From Streptomyces amritsarensis (GTDB lineage: Bacteria; Actinomycetota; Actinomycetes; Streptomycetales; Streptomycetaceae), in NCBI RefSeq assembly GCF_001953875.1, contig NZ_MQUR01000006.1, positions 1-64,000 of the forward strand: a DNA stretch of 64,000 nucleotides. Direction: 5' to 3'. The translations under genes were made by a program, and so were the position numbers. Below, in pieces: positions 8,130-16,395 of the stretch. How positions within the stretch are numbered: position 1 is the stretch's first letter; every line of letters begins with the position of its first letter. Under the pieces are notes generated by a model. The model did no database searches. It was not told the DNA's origin and saw only the letters and a program-made list of their open reading frames with translations.

Positions 8130-9371
8130 TCAGCTCAGCAGAGGATTGCCCTGGAGGTTCCCTTCCCCGCACGGCCAGGGACCCTCTGCCAGGGGCCCCA
8201 GCGGTGTACGGAAAACCAGGACCTCGTTGTCCAGGGAGACGGCAACGCTGCCTTCGCTTAGCAGTAGCGCACGACCGATGACGGTGCGGCTGTCGTCCAT
8301 GGCGAACAGTTCGTGTCCGGCGAGGTCCGCGTCCACGGCGAGCAGCTTGCCGTCGCGCCAGAACACCGTGGTTCCCTCGCAGTCCATCGCGGGGTGGGAC
8401 GTGTAGTAGCCCGTCAGCGCAGGCCCGTCCACGAGGGTGTTGTCCGGTGTGAGCCGCCGGAAGCGTGATCTCGACGGCAGGTGATTTTCGAGCTCGGGCC
8501 CGCTGACGCTGCCGTTCCTGTCGACGAGCATGGCCCCCTGGCTGGCCCAGCTCGCGGTTTCAGCGCCGTCGCGGCCGTAGAGACTGGTCATGAACGCGCC
8601 GTAGCCCTGGGATCCGATCAGGAACTGGCCAGGTCCCGCTATCGCCTTTCTGCCGGTGGGAGCGGGAGAGGTGGCCGAAATGGTCTCGCCGCTCTCCAGA
8701 TTGAGGAAGAACGTCCGCCCGATGCCGCCCCGTGTGTCGGTGAAGCTGGCTGCGATCCGGTCTGCCGAGACGAGCAGGGGCTCCCAGTGGTCTACGCCGA
8801 TCTCCTCCGGGACCCAAGGTCTACGCGGTTGGATCTCCCATCCGGTCCGGTCTCCCATCTCCACCACACCCGGGAACGACACCGCACCGAGCACGATCGG
8901 TGTGGACCAGAGGCACTCGCCTTCGCGCGTGTACCGGGCCACGCGAGGCTCCGGTACAGACGTGGACCGGCTTCGTTCTCCACGGACCAGGCGGGAAGCG
9001 CTGACCCAGGAGATGACGAACCCGTCGTCGAGGAGGACGAATGCCCCGACCTCCTCGTCCAGGTGGCGCTCCGGGCGGGTGGAGGGCCCAGTGGATCCGT
9101 CCGGCAGAACACCTTCCAGGAGCCGACCGCCGCTATCCGGGTAGGCGACCCACAGTATGCCGTCCGTGGACAGACGGGATTGCGGCCTGCCTGTCCCTGG
9201 GTAGCTCCGCTGCCACGCCACCTTGCCAGAGAGATCGACCCTCGTGATGACGGTCGTCAGGGGATCCGCACCGTAGCTGGTCACGGTCAGCGGTCCGGAG
9301 GGATCTGCCGCGGCCACAGCTCGGACCTGGCCCGGCAGGGTGAAACGCGATGAGAGGGTCATGCGCCGCAT
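8130..9371 (-). CDS. Beta-propeller-like hypothetical protein
   Basis: This 413-residue protein starts at the ATG at 9369-9371 (a second Met three codons in is possible). It is rich in short beta-strand blocks punctuated by Gly-Asp turns (ADPLTTVITRVDLSGKVAWQ, DGILWVAYPDSGG, LLLSEGSVAVSLDNEVLVF). That pattern of repeated strand-turn units with W-Q/D-G motifs resembles PQQ-like or WD-type propellers. No signal peptide or membrane segment is present, so it is probably cytoplasmic. There is no visible enzymatic motif. It is the only large gene between the small ORFs at 7.2-8 kb and the decayed stretch at 9.4-10.4 kb. The fold call is an inference from pattern. Confidence 0.65.
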   Translation of the reverse strand: MRRMTLSSRFTLPGQVRAVAAADPSGPLTVTSYGADPLTTVITRVDLSGKVAWQRSYPGTGRPQSRLSTDGILWVAYPDSGGRLLEGVLPDGSTGPSTRPERHLDEEVGAFVLLDDGFVISWVSASRLVRGERSRSTSVPEPRVARYTREGECLWSTPIVLGAVSFPGVVEMGDRTGWEIQPRRPWVPEEIGVDHWEPLLVSADRIAASFTDTRGGIGRTFFLNLESGETISATSPAPTGRKAIAGPGQFLIGSQGYGAFMTSLYGRDGAETASWASQGAMLVDRNGSVSGPELENHLPSRSRFRRLTPDNTLVDGPALTGYYTSHPAMDCEGTTVFWRDGKLLAVDADLAGHELFAMDDSRTVIGRALLLSEGSVAVSLDNEVLVFRTPLGPLAEGPWPCGEGNLQGNPLLS

Positions 9372-9499
9372 CTTGCCGCATGCCTCCGCGTGCAGTGGTT
9401 GGCCCTATGCAGCGCCGTCGGCCAACTGAAATGGTTCGGGCAACCCTCGTCCTCAGAGCCGAGGCTGACTGGGGCAATACCGCCCCATCATGGGCCCCG

Positions 9500-9754
9500 T
9501 CACCTGGGCGAGGCACCTCGCGGGTCGCCTTCGCTGTCGGCGATAGCGATCTCGGCGACGCGGTGAAGGGCATCGTGGTACGCCACGGCGTGTTGGATCG
9601 TCGCGTCCCGCCACAGTGATCGGCTCGGTGCGTCGAGCTCGTCGAGCGGGGTGGTCCAGTGCTCAGGCAGGACTGCGGGGATGGTGCAGGGGTCGAGTCT
9701 GCCCCGGTGGGTGGCCGGCTGGGGAAAGAAGGCAGACCCCGCGGAGCACCACGG
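9500..9754 (-). pseudogene. Remnant of a 3' gene end (no start codon)
   Basis: An 84-codon open segment with plausible protein composition (LDPCTIPAVLPEHWTTPLDE, then RDATIQHAVAYHDALHRVAE) ends in TGA at 9500-9502. It is closed upstream by an in-frame TGA at 9755-9757, and no ATG or GTG occurs near its beginning. It looks like the surviving C-terminus of a lost gene. The family is not recognised. Confidence 0.4.
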
Positions 9755-10445
9755 TCATCGTGGGCAAGCAGTGGGAAGCGTGCTGCCGGAGCCGGATGTG
9801 GGCGGTGCTCGTCGACGACAGGGCGGACAGCAGCAGCACGAGGGTGTGGTGCCCGTTCGGGTCATCGAGGATCGCCATGGTGAGGGCCATCGGGGTCGCT
9901 GCTGAGAGCGGGCCGGCGGGCGGGTGCCCGAAGGTGCGAGCGGCCCGTCCATCCCCCAGCGCCGTTGTCCGCTCAGCTTGCGGGAAATTGCGCTCGCCCC
10001 AGTGGAGCAGGAAGCGGGTGCCGACAGCCGGAGAACGACGGATCGCCTCGCCTTCCACGATCGACGCTCCGAGCAGTCCGCGACCCCGGGCCGACGGGCC
10101 GTCAGCCGGGGCTGCGAGACTGCCCTCGTGAGCATCATGCGCCGCCCTCTCGGGCACGGACCGGACCCCCTCGACGGCCAAGAGGTGCGTGCGGTTCGTG
10201 GCCGTACCGCCGCTGAGCGGGCCGCCGAGGAAATTCCCCAGCGGCCGACCCCGCGTACGAAGCCCGGCTCCAAGTCTCCGCGGCGCAGCCTCGGAGCCGG
10301 TCCCGGGGCCTGAACGCACCCTTGAGCGACACCAGGCTCTCTGGCTCCTCCTGCTTACGCGGCCGAAGTCCGGAACAGGCTCTGATGCGTTCGCCGCCGC
10401 CGGGCAGGGCCGAGAAGGGTCAGACGGTGCGTGAACCGCGGGCCG
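9755..10445. other. Non-coding or decayed stretch
   Basis: No frame in this stretch has a convincing start, ribosome site and amino-acid composition. The minus frame ending at 9663 has a partly natural composition (ILDDPNGHHTLVLLLSALSS) but its first half is low-quality. Together with the remnant at 9500-9754 this suggests eroded coding DNA. Confidence 0.45.
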
Positions 10446-12056
10446 CTATCCCGCCTGCTTGACGCAGGTTTGGTCCCTCGCCGGCAGCTTGCCGGTGGCC
10501 AGGTACCGGTTGACCTGGTCGTCCACGCACGCGTTGCCGTAGTGCCCGTAGAGGGCGTGCCGGTTGGCGCCCTCGAGGGTGACCAGCCTGGAGCTCGGCA
10601 GCTGCTTGTGCAGCTCGACACTTCCCTTGTACGTCGTACGCGGGTCACCGGTGGCGGCGACGATCAGGGCAGGGGCATCGCGCCGCACCCGGGTGGGCTC
10701 TTCGCGCGGCGAGTCCCAGAAGGCGCACGGGTTGATGTTGTTGGTCAGAGCGCCGAACAGCGGGTGCGCGGTGCGGTTGCGCTCGATGTCCCGCCAGTAG
10801 ACCTCGGGATCGCGCGCGGTGGCCACGTCCCCGCAGATGACGGCGGACTGCGCGCCGGTGGGCTCGCCCTCACCGCGCAGCACGTACCGGAGCTCCGGGA
10901 CGAGCATCGGCGGCACCGTCGTCGGCCGGCCCTCCGCGGCTTCGGCCAGTACGGAAACCAGCTCGCCGAACGACGCCCGCGCCGGGGCGGTGTCGTCCGC
11001 GATGCCCGAGAAGAGGAGGAGCGGCACCTGGCTGTCGTCGATCCGGAAGGCATCGGCGCCGGCGCCGATGGTCAGCGGACCGCGCGCGGCCGCCGCGGCG
11101 ATGCGGTCGACGGCGGCGAGTACCTCGGCGCGGCTGCGGCCGAGGCCGTATGTGGCGTGGTGCTCCGCGGCCCAGGCTGCCCAGTCGGACAGCGCCTTCT
11201 CGTTCTCGCGCTCGGTGCCCTTCAACAGCCGGGGGCGGTAGTCGCTCGGGTTGATCGCCCCGTCCAGCACCATCCGGTCGTGGCGGCCGGGGAACATCTG
11301 CGTGTAGACCGTGCCCAGGTAGGTGCCGTACGAGTAGCCCAGGTAGGAGATCTTCCGTTCGCCGAGGGTGCCGCGGATGACATCCATGTCGCGGGCCGTG
11401 TTGCGGGTGGTGATGTGCGGGAGCACCGCGGCGTCGGTGGCCCGGCACTTGTCGGCGAAGCTCTTCTGCAGGGCGACCTGGCGGTCGAAGCCCGCCCGGC
11501 CGGTGCCGGCGGACAGCCAGGTCATGCCGACGGGCAAGCCGCAGTCCAGCGCGGTGCTGCGCCCGATGAAGCGTGGGTCGAAGCCGATGATGTCGTAGCG
11601 CGCGCCGACCTCCTTCATCGACGCACGGGCCTGCGGCGGGGACTGGAGCGCGGGACCGCCCGGACCGCCGTTGTTGAGGAGGATCGCGCCGATGCGGTGG
11701 CGGGTGTCGGTGGCCTTGAGCCGGGAGATCGCCACGGTGATCGTGCGCCCCCGGGGGTCGGCGTAGTCCAGGGGCACGGTCACGTCCGCGCACTGCACGC
11801 CTGCCTGGTCCAGATCGCGGCCCATGGTGTCGTCGGGCCCCTCGATGCAGCTGCCCCAGCCGAGGTGCTGGCGGTAGTACCGGTCCAGTCCAGCCCTGGA
11901 GCTGTCCTGGGCGGGGGTCTCGGCGGCCGTGGCCAGGACCGGAAAGGACGTGAGGCAGGCGGCGAGGGTGAGGCCCACGGCCAAGGCGCGGCGTGCGGCG
12001 GGGCTGACAGTGGTAACGGGGTCTCCTTGAGCATCGTCCGCTTCGTGTGATCGCAT
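10446..12056 (-). CDS. Secreted alpha/beta hydrolase, TAP-like
   Basis: This second exported serine hydrolase of the tripeptidyl-aminopeptidase-like family has 536 residues from the ATG at 12054-12056. A hydrophobic export signal covers about residues 22-44. The oxyanion loop is NNGGPGGPA and the nucleophile elbow is GYSYG with Ser242. The candidate acid is in AATGDPRTTY and the His in NRHALYGHYGNAC. The end (CVDDQVNRYLATGKLP) is the complete TAP-like C-terminus. The start region is odd: a strong AAGGAG lies five bases before an in-frame GTT (codon 14), not before the annotated ATG, so the original start may have been GTG at that position. It shares the fold with 2991-4502 but is too divergent to be a recent copy. 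Confidence 0.85.
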   Translation of the reverse strand: MRSHEADDAQGDPVTTVSPAARRALAVGLTLAACLTSFPVLATAAETPAQDSSRAGLDRYYRQHLGWGSCIEGPDDTMGRDLDQAGVQCADVTVPLDYADPRGRTITVAISRLKATDTRHRIGAILLNNGGPGGPALQSPPQARASMKEVGARYDIIGFDPRFIGRSTALDCGLPVGMTWLSAGTGRAGFDRQVALQKSFADKCRATDAAVLPHITTRNTARDMDVIRGTLGERKISYLGYSYGTYLGTVYTQMFPGRHDRMVLDGAINPSDYRPRLLKGTERENEKALSDWAAWAAEHHATYGLGRSRAEVLAAVDRIAAAAARGPLTIGAGADAFRIDDSQVPLLLFSGIADDTAPARASFGELVSVLAEAAEGRPTTVPPMLVPELRYVLRGEGEPTGAQSAVICGDVATARDPEVYWRDIERNRTAHPLFGALTNNINPCAFWDSPREEPTRVRRDAPALIVAATGDPRTTYKGSVELHKQLPSSRLVTLEGANRHALYGHYGNACVDDQVNRYLATGKLPARDQTCVKQAG

Positions 12057-12539
12057 GCCCCGAGGCTAGGAACCCGCCTGGTACGGCGCATCGCCCAAGG
12101 GCACGAGGACCCCGGTCCCGTCCACCCCTGGTCCGGGACCTGCGGCCCGGTCCGGTCTCCTCCTCAGTGAGGAGACCGCCGGCGGGGCTGCGCTGAGGGT
12201 TGTCGCTGTTGTCGCTGTTGCCGACACGCGTCTCAGCAGTACCAGCCCAGCCCGGCGACATGCCGGTAGTCCCCCGCATACAGCTTGGTGGGATCGTTCA
12301 CGGCCCTGTGCCGGTACCGGCGGGGGGTCCGGGCGAGGATCTGTGCGGCAATAGCTTCCGCATCGAAGCCAAGAGGACGTCGTCGGTTTCGCGGGCGGGA
12401 CTCACCGTCGGCCTCCAATGTGCAGGGGGCGCTGGGCGCCGCCGGTCGTGCCGCTGCGGATGATCTGGCCGGAGCGCTGCGTCTGGCCCGGCCGGGCTGC
12501 TTCAGCGGTGTCGCGCAAACGGCTGGGTAGTCTCGGGGC
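12057..12539. other. Intergenic stretch with an inverted repeat and a possible gene remnant
   Basis: The left part holds a 10-bp-stem hairpin (12153-12178). On the minus strand, the frame ending at 12233 has a natural-looking last 50 residues (AEAIAAQILARTPRRYRHR, then LYAGDYRHVAGLGWYC) but no credible start, so it may be a gene remnant. The promoter of the isomerase gene at 12540 must lie in the right part. Confidence 0.4.
12153..12178. promoter_or_regulatory. Perfect inverted repeat, 10-bp stem with 6-nt loop
   Basis: CGGTCTCCTC at 12153-12162 pairs perfectly with GAGGAGACCG at 12169-12178. It lies upstream of the hydrolase that starts at 12056. It could be an operator for that gene or a terminator of leftward transcription; no T-run follows on either strand. 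Confidence 0.45.
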
Positions 12540-12998
12540 ATGCGGATCGCTGTTTCCTCGGACATGGACGAACCCGTGGCTCGCGCACTTCTCGGGCAGC
12601 TACGCGAGCGCGGACACGACGTGATGGCGTACGGGGCCCTCAGCCCCGGCGATGATCCGCAATGGGCGGCCTGCTCGGAGGCTGCGGCCCGCGAGGTCGC
12701 CGCCGGGAACGCCGACCAGGCGGTCGTATGCTGCTGGACCGGTACGGGCGCGTCGATCGCAGCGAACAAGGTCCCCGGCGTACGCGCGGCCCTGTGCACC
12801 GATGCCTACACGGCGGACGGTGCGCGCCGCTGGAACGACGCCAACGTGCTCGCCCTCAGCCTGCGCCTGACCTCGCAGCCGCTGCTCAAGGAGATCCTCG
12901 ACGCCTGGTTCGCCGCCGAGGCGAGCGCGGACGCCGAGGACCGGGAGAACGTGGCGCGTGTCAATCGGCTCGATCACACGAAACCCGCACCGGAATGA
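12540..12998 (+). CDS. RpiB/LacA/LacB-family sugar-phosphate isomerase
   Basis: This 152-residue cytoplasmic protein belongs to the RpiB family, which interconverts ribose-5-phosphate and ribulose-5-phosphate or related sugar phosphates. The family signature is plain: MRIAVSSDMDEPVARALL, then GVRAALCTDAYTADGARRWN and DANVLALSLRL. CCWTGTGASIAANKVPGVR matches the CGTGIG phosphate/active-site loop, with Cys preceding TGTG. The C-terminal tail after ILDAWF is variable. It is monocistronic: a strong hairpin follows its stop by about 20 bp. Whether it is the housekeeping isomerase or a specialised paralogue cannot be told here. Confidence 0.88.
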   Translation: MRIAVSSDMDEPVARALLGQLRERGHDVMAYGALSPGDDPQWAACSEAAAREVAAGNADQAVVCCWTGTGASIAANKVPGVRAALCTDAYTADGARRWNDANVLALSLRLTSQPLLKEILDAWFAAEASADAEDRENVARVNRLDHTKPAPE

Positions 12999-13018
12999 GG
13001 CGGTGACACCGACGGCGG

Positions 13019-13042
13019 CCGAGGGGCGCTCGCGCCCCTCGG
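13019..13042 (+). terminator. Hairpin terminator after the isomerase gene
   Basis: Eleven-base arms (CCGAGGGGCGC at 13019-13029 and its complement at 13032-13042) flank a TC centre. It begins 20 bp past the stop codon. As is common in Streptomyces, no T-tract follows. Confidence 0.6.
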
Positions 13043-13293
13043 GGCGTCCCGCCGGTCGGAGGCCGTGGCCGTCCAGGGGCTCCTGGGAACGGCTTCCACG
13101 AGGCGCGGCTGCGCAGTTGCGCCAACAGCGCGGCCACCCCCTGCGGCGGCACCGACGTTGGCCGACGGCCGAGTGACTGCGCGGGGCGCACCCGAGGCGG
13201 GTGTCGAGGACTGCCGTTCGACAGCGCCGAGGAGCGGCCCGAGCTGCGTCCGACGTCGGTTGCACTCAATCCCGCTCGTGAAGGGGCGGGTTG

Positions 13294-14547
13294 TTACGGC
13301 CAGCCCTGCTTCACCTTGGCGGGTGCGGTGTTCCAGCTCTTCGGTATGAACGTGACGACGTAGGTTCCGCGGTCGAAGTCCGTGTATCCGGAGGACCAGT
13401 TGCGGAACTTGCTCTCGTACACCTGCATGGGCCCCATGCCGCCTTCCGGCGAGTGGTAGTGGTTGGCGTGGGTCCATATGGTGTCGTCAGGGTTTGTTTC
13501 CTTCTGGTCCCCGAACCAGCCGTAGTCGAAGTTGACATAGCTTTCGCCGGGCTTCGCGGGGCTGCGGGAGGTGTTGCGGTCCTTCGACATGTCGACGAGG
13601 CCTGTGTTCTGGTGGGGGCGGAAGGCGTCGGGGTCGCCGTACTTCCGCTTGTCGGAGGAGCTTCGGGGGTCCTGCCCGCTCCAGAAGTGTTTCGAGTAGA
13701 TGACCGCCTTCATCTTGGACGGGTCGTGGTTGCCCCCGTTCCTGTCCTTGAAGGAAGGCGTGTTCCTCAGGGCCGCGTAGAAGGGTGAACGGCTGTCCTC
13801 GGCGGCGAGAGCGTCGCCGTTCTTGGTGAGCTCTGCCTTGAGGTTGGTCAGGTAGGCACTCTCGTCATGGGCGCTTTCCAGTGCCTTGTTCATGACGGAT
13901 GCCACATCCCGGGCCCGGTTGAAGCCCTTTGCCTCGTCAAAGCTCTGCTTGGCGATGCGCCCCTCGAACTCCGCCCGCGTCTCGCCCGGCCGTGGGCTGG
14001 TGTTCTCCAGCGCATGCCTGTGCTTCTCCTCGTCGAAGGACGCAAAGGCCAGTTTGTTCGTCGGGTAGGGACCTGAATTCACCCAGGTGACGCCGACGCA
14101 CCCGTAGGACAGCTGCTCCCGCTGCTGTTCCGTCATCTGCCGCACTCGGCCGTCGCGGTGGCTGTAGACCTGCTGCCACTTGCGTATGTAGTTGCTGATG
14201 CCGGTGGTGGCCCTGCCTCCATGGGCGCGGTACGCGTCGGGCATGCGCTCCAGTGGCTCGGCGGGCGGTGTCACCCTGTCGCCCACGGCGGTGGAGGCCC
14301 TGAGGGATTCGGTGGCGCTCGGCAGGTCCCCGCCGGGGGGCTTGGCCGATCGGCCCAGGTCCAGGGCCTTTTCGTTCAGCGCGTTGATGAGTCGTATGTC
14401 GTCCGCTGTCAGGCCGTTCGCGTCGGCATAGGAACCCTTGCCGTCGCCGGTACCGCCGGCTGCCTGACTGACGGACGGCGCGAGACCAGCGGTGCACAGC
14501 ACGATGCCTGCGGTGGTGAGAGCGAGTAACCCTGAACGTTTGTACAT
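13294..14547 (-). CDS. Secreted microbial transglutaminase (protein-glutamine gamma-glutamyltransferase)
   Basis: This 417-residue pre-pro-enzyme forms calcium-independent gamma-glutamyl-lysine crosslinks between proteins (EC 2.3.2.13). The ATG at 14545-14547 starts a signal peptide (cleavage near residue 30), followed by a pro-region with LTADDIRLINALNEKA. The mature enzyme probably begins near residue 87, just before GDRVTPPAEPLERMPDAYR. Alignment from memory with the S. mobaraensis enzyme places the catalytic Cys at 150 (LSYGCVGVTW), Asp at 341 (VNFDYGWFG) and His at 360 (WTHANHYH). The C-terminus ends KSWNTAPAKVKQGWP as in known enzymes, so the gene is complete. Leucine 7 is encoded by TTA (14527-14529), making translation potentially dependent on the bldA tRNA and hence on development. 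It is monocistronic, with about 1 kb of gene-poor DNA upstream. Confidence 0.97.
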   Translation of the reverse strand: MYKRSGLLALTTAGIVLCTAGLAPSVSQAAGGTGDGKGSYADANGLTADDIRLINALNEKALDLGRSAKPPGGDLPSATESLRASTAVGDRVTPPAEPLERMPDAYRAHGGRATTGISNYIRKWQQVYSHRDGRVRQMTEQQREQLSYGCVGVTWVNSGPYPTNKLAFASFDEEKHRHALENTSPRPGETRAEFEGRIAKQSFDEAKGFNRARDVASVMNKALESAHDESAYLTNLKAELTKNGDALAAEDSRSPFYAALRNTPSFKDRNGGNHDPSKMKAVIYSKHFWSGQDPRSSSDKRKYGDPDAFRPHQNTGLVDMSKDRNTSRSPAKPGESYVNFDYGWFGDQKETNPDDTIWTHANHYHSPEGGMGPMQVYESKFRNWSSGYTDFDRGTYVVTFIPKSWNTAPAKVKQGWP

Positions 14548-15604
14548 GAAAGCCTGGAATTCCTTTCGTTGAAAAGTGAAATGAGGGAGCGCGAGCGTCT
14601 GTGCGGCGGGAGAAAAGCCCCGGAATCCGGTTCGCGCTGCCGACTCCCGCCCATGACTTGATGCGTCCGGGCGCGGCAAGGGACCGGAACCGGCCGGGAT
14701 TTCACTGCACCTGCGCGGTCCTCAAATGGACAGTCAGGTCGTGCGAGAAGTGATCATGTCCCGACGCCGATTCATCGACAACACTGCGGCTCCACATTCG
14801 GCCAACGGCCCGGTGAGGTGGAATTCGGTCATGCGGGCCGGGCCTGCGCTGCGCCGGTACGTGCACGGGCAGCGTCCTTGCGACCGGTGCCACGCGGTCC
14901 GCGGTGCGACCGGAGCCGGCCGCCTCGAACAGCCCCGCGGAAAGGTCTGCGGCGGCGCTGTCAGCGGCGCCGGGGAATGTCGGACGGTGGCGGCGCCCCG
15001 GGCGCCGGAGGTCCGGGCGACGTATACGGAGCTTCGGCCCGACGCGGCTCGGCTCGCAGGGAGGACCGCAAGGTCTTCGCCACTCTTCCTTGCGGACCTC
15101 GGCCGGCTCACTGCCGACCCCGCCCCGCCATGAGCCGTCGCCTTCCGTAGAACGGCCGGTTAAGCGCTCTGTGTGCGCAATGCACATGGGGCTGCCGGCC
15201 CGGCGTCACCTCCGAATCGACCTGCCGGTCCTGGAGGTGGTCACCTTCAGGACCGGCAGATCCCGGCCGTCGTCCCGGCCGGCCGCTTCCCCGCCGAGGC
15301 CGGCCGGGCCGTCCGCGAGCGGTAGCACGTCCAGAACCGGGGCTCAGCCGCGGGCGACTGACGGGGAGTCGATCAGACGGCCACCGGCTCGTGTGCGGCG
15401 GCCTCACGGTCCGGGCCGGCGGCGGCCTGAACCCGCGTAACGCACGTGCTGCGGCAGGGCCCCGTACGGCGCCGGATCCCCCGGCGGCGCAGCGCTCGAC
15501 CGGCAGACGGCCGGATCACCCCCCGCGCATCCGCCGGTGCGAGGCGGGCCCCCGTCCCGCAGGGACGGCCGCTGTGCCAGCCCGCGGGATCCGGGGGGAG
15601 GGCG
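14548..15604. other. About 1 kb without a convincing gene
   Basis: The left end must contain the transglutaminase promoter. Frames in the rest are short or Arg/Pro/Gly-rich. The best is a plus frame at 14726-15133, which begins MDSQVVREVIMSRRRFIDN but has no ribosome site and degenerates quickly. The clearest structure is the long imperfect palindrome at 15222-15259. Function of the remainder unknown. Confidence 0.5.
15222..15259. promoter_or_regulatory. 38-bp near-perfect palindrome
   Basis: Outer arms of 12 bp (CTGCCGGTCCTG and its complement) and inner arms of 5 bp (AGGTG/CACCT) are separated by one G-T pair. RNA from this site would form a continuous 18-19-pair hairpin counting G-U wobbles. 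It is isolated in a gene-poor region, 346 bp downstream of the quinone reductase stop on the minus strand. Confidence 0.6.
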
Positions 15605-16285
15605 TCAGACAGCGACGGGTTCGTCCGCGAGGAACTCCTCGACGAGCTTGCGTGCCCGGCGGTCGAAATCGGCGTACTGCGCCTCCCGCTCGGCGCCGGC
15701 GACGGCTTCGCCGACCAGCAGATTGCCCTCGGCGTCGATGCGTTGCGGTCGCTCCTCCGCGTCCAGGAGCAGGCCTACGGTGGAGCGGGAGAAGCCGCAG
15801 TAGTAGGCGATCCCGTCGCTCAGGTTGGCTTCGAGGACGGACTGCATCGACTCGGCGACGGGATCGTCGGCGGTGGCGCCGGCCAGGGCCAGCCACAGCA
15901 TGCGCTTGCCCGCCAGGCGGGGCTTGCTGCGGCCGTAGGCGAACCCGTAGTTCCATACACGGTCGATCCATCCCTTGAGGACGGCGGGCACGCTCTGCCA
16001 GTACACGGGGAAGACGGCGACGACGACATCGGCGTCGAGGATCCGCCGCATGTGGGCGTGCGTCTCGTCCGAGTACGGCTTCTCGCGGTTGCCCCAGTCC
16101 GGCTGGTCCTCCACGTTCATCCGCGGGTCGAACCCCTCGGCGTGCAGGTCGAGCAGGTCGATGCGGTATCCGGCGGCCTCGAGTCGGGCCGCCGCGCGGC
16201 GGGCGGTGTGGGCGGTGAGGGAATCGCTGCGGTGGTGCGCGACGACCACGAGGGCCGTCCTGGTGTCACTGCTGTGCTGCGGCAC
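15605..16285 (-). CDS. NAD(P)H:quinone oxidoreductase, flavodoxin-2 fold
   Basis: This 226-residue FAD/FMN-binding oxidoreductase of the NQO1/KefF/MdaB superfamily reduces quinones or related electrophiles with two electrons. The GTG at 16283-16285 is preceded by GGGAGACACC, a good ribosome site; the longer upstream frame is not protein-like. Landmarks are the phosphate loop VVVAHHRSDSLTAH, the AVFPVYWQSVPAVLKGWIDR segment and the loop VWNYGFAYG near the flavin. It is divergent from an AraC-type regulator 110 bp away. The shared intergenic DNA carries GGAGA-AAC-TCTCC (16353-16365), a small inverted repeat suited to a regulator, so the neighbour probably controls this gene. Confidence 0.88.
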   Translation of the reverse strand: MPQHSSDTRTALVVVAHHRSDSLTAHTARRAAARLEAAGYRIDLLDLHAEGFDPRMNVEDQPDWGNREKPYSDETHAHMRRILDADVVVAVFPVYWQSVPAVLKGWIDRVWNYGFAYGRSKPRLAGKRMLWLALAGATADDPVAESMQSVLEANLSDGIAYYCGFSRSTVGLLLDAEERPQRIDAEGNLLVGEAVAGAEREAQYADFDRRARKLVEEFLADEPVAV

Positions 16286-16395
16286 GGTGTCTCCCGGGGA
16301 TTCGATCTGTGCGGTGAGTCCAGTACAACCGCGGCACCGTGGATGATCCATGGGAGAAACTCTCCAGGGCATAGGAGATCGTCTACGATTGCGCT

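Noticed and set aside
9663..10319. Minus frame of 218 codons in the stretch after the propeller gene
   Set aside because: Part looks natural (MALTMAILDDPNGHHTLVLL), but there is no ribosome site and the N-terminal half is low quality. Left as decayed DNA rather than called a gene.
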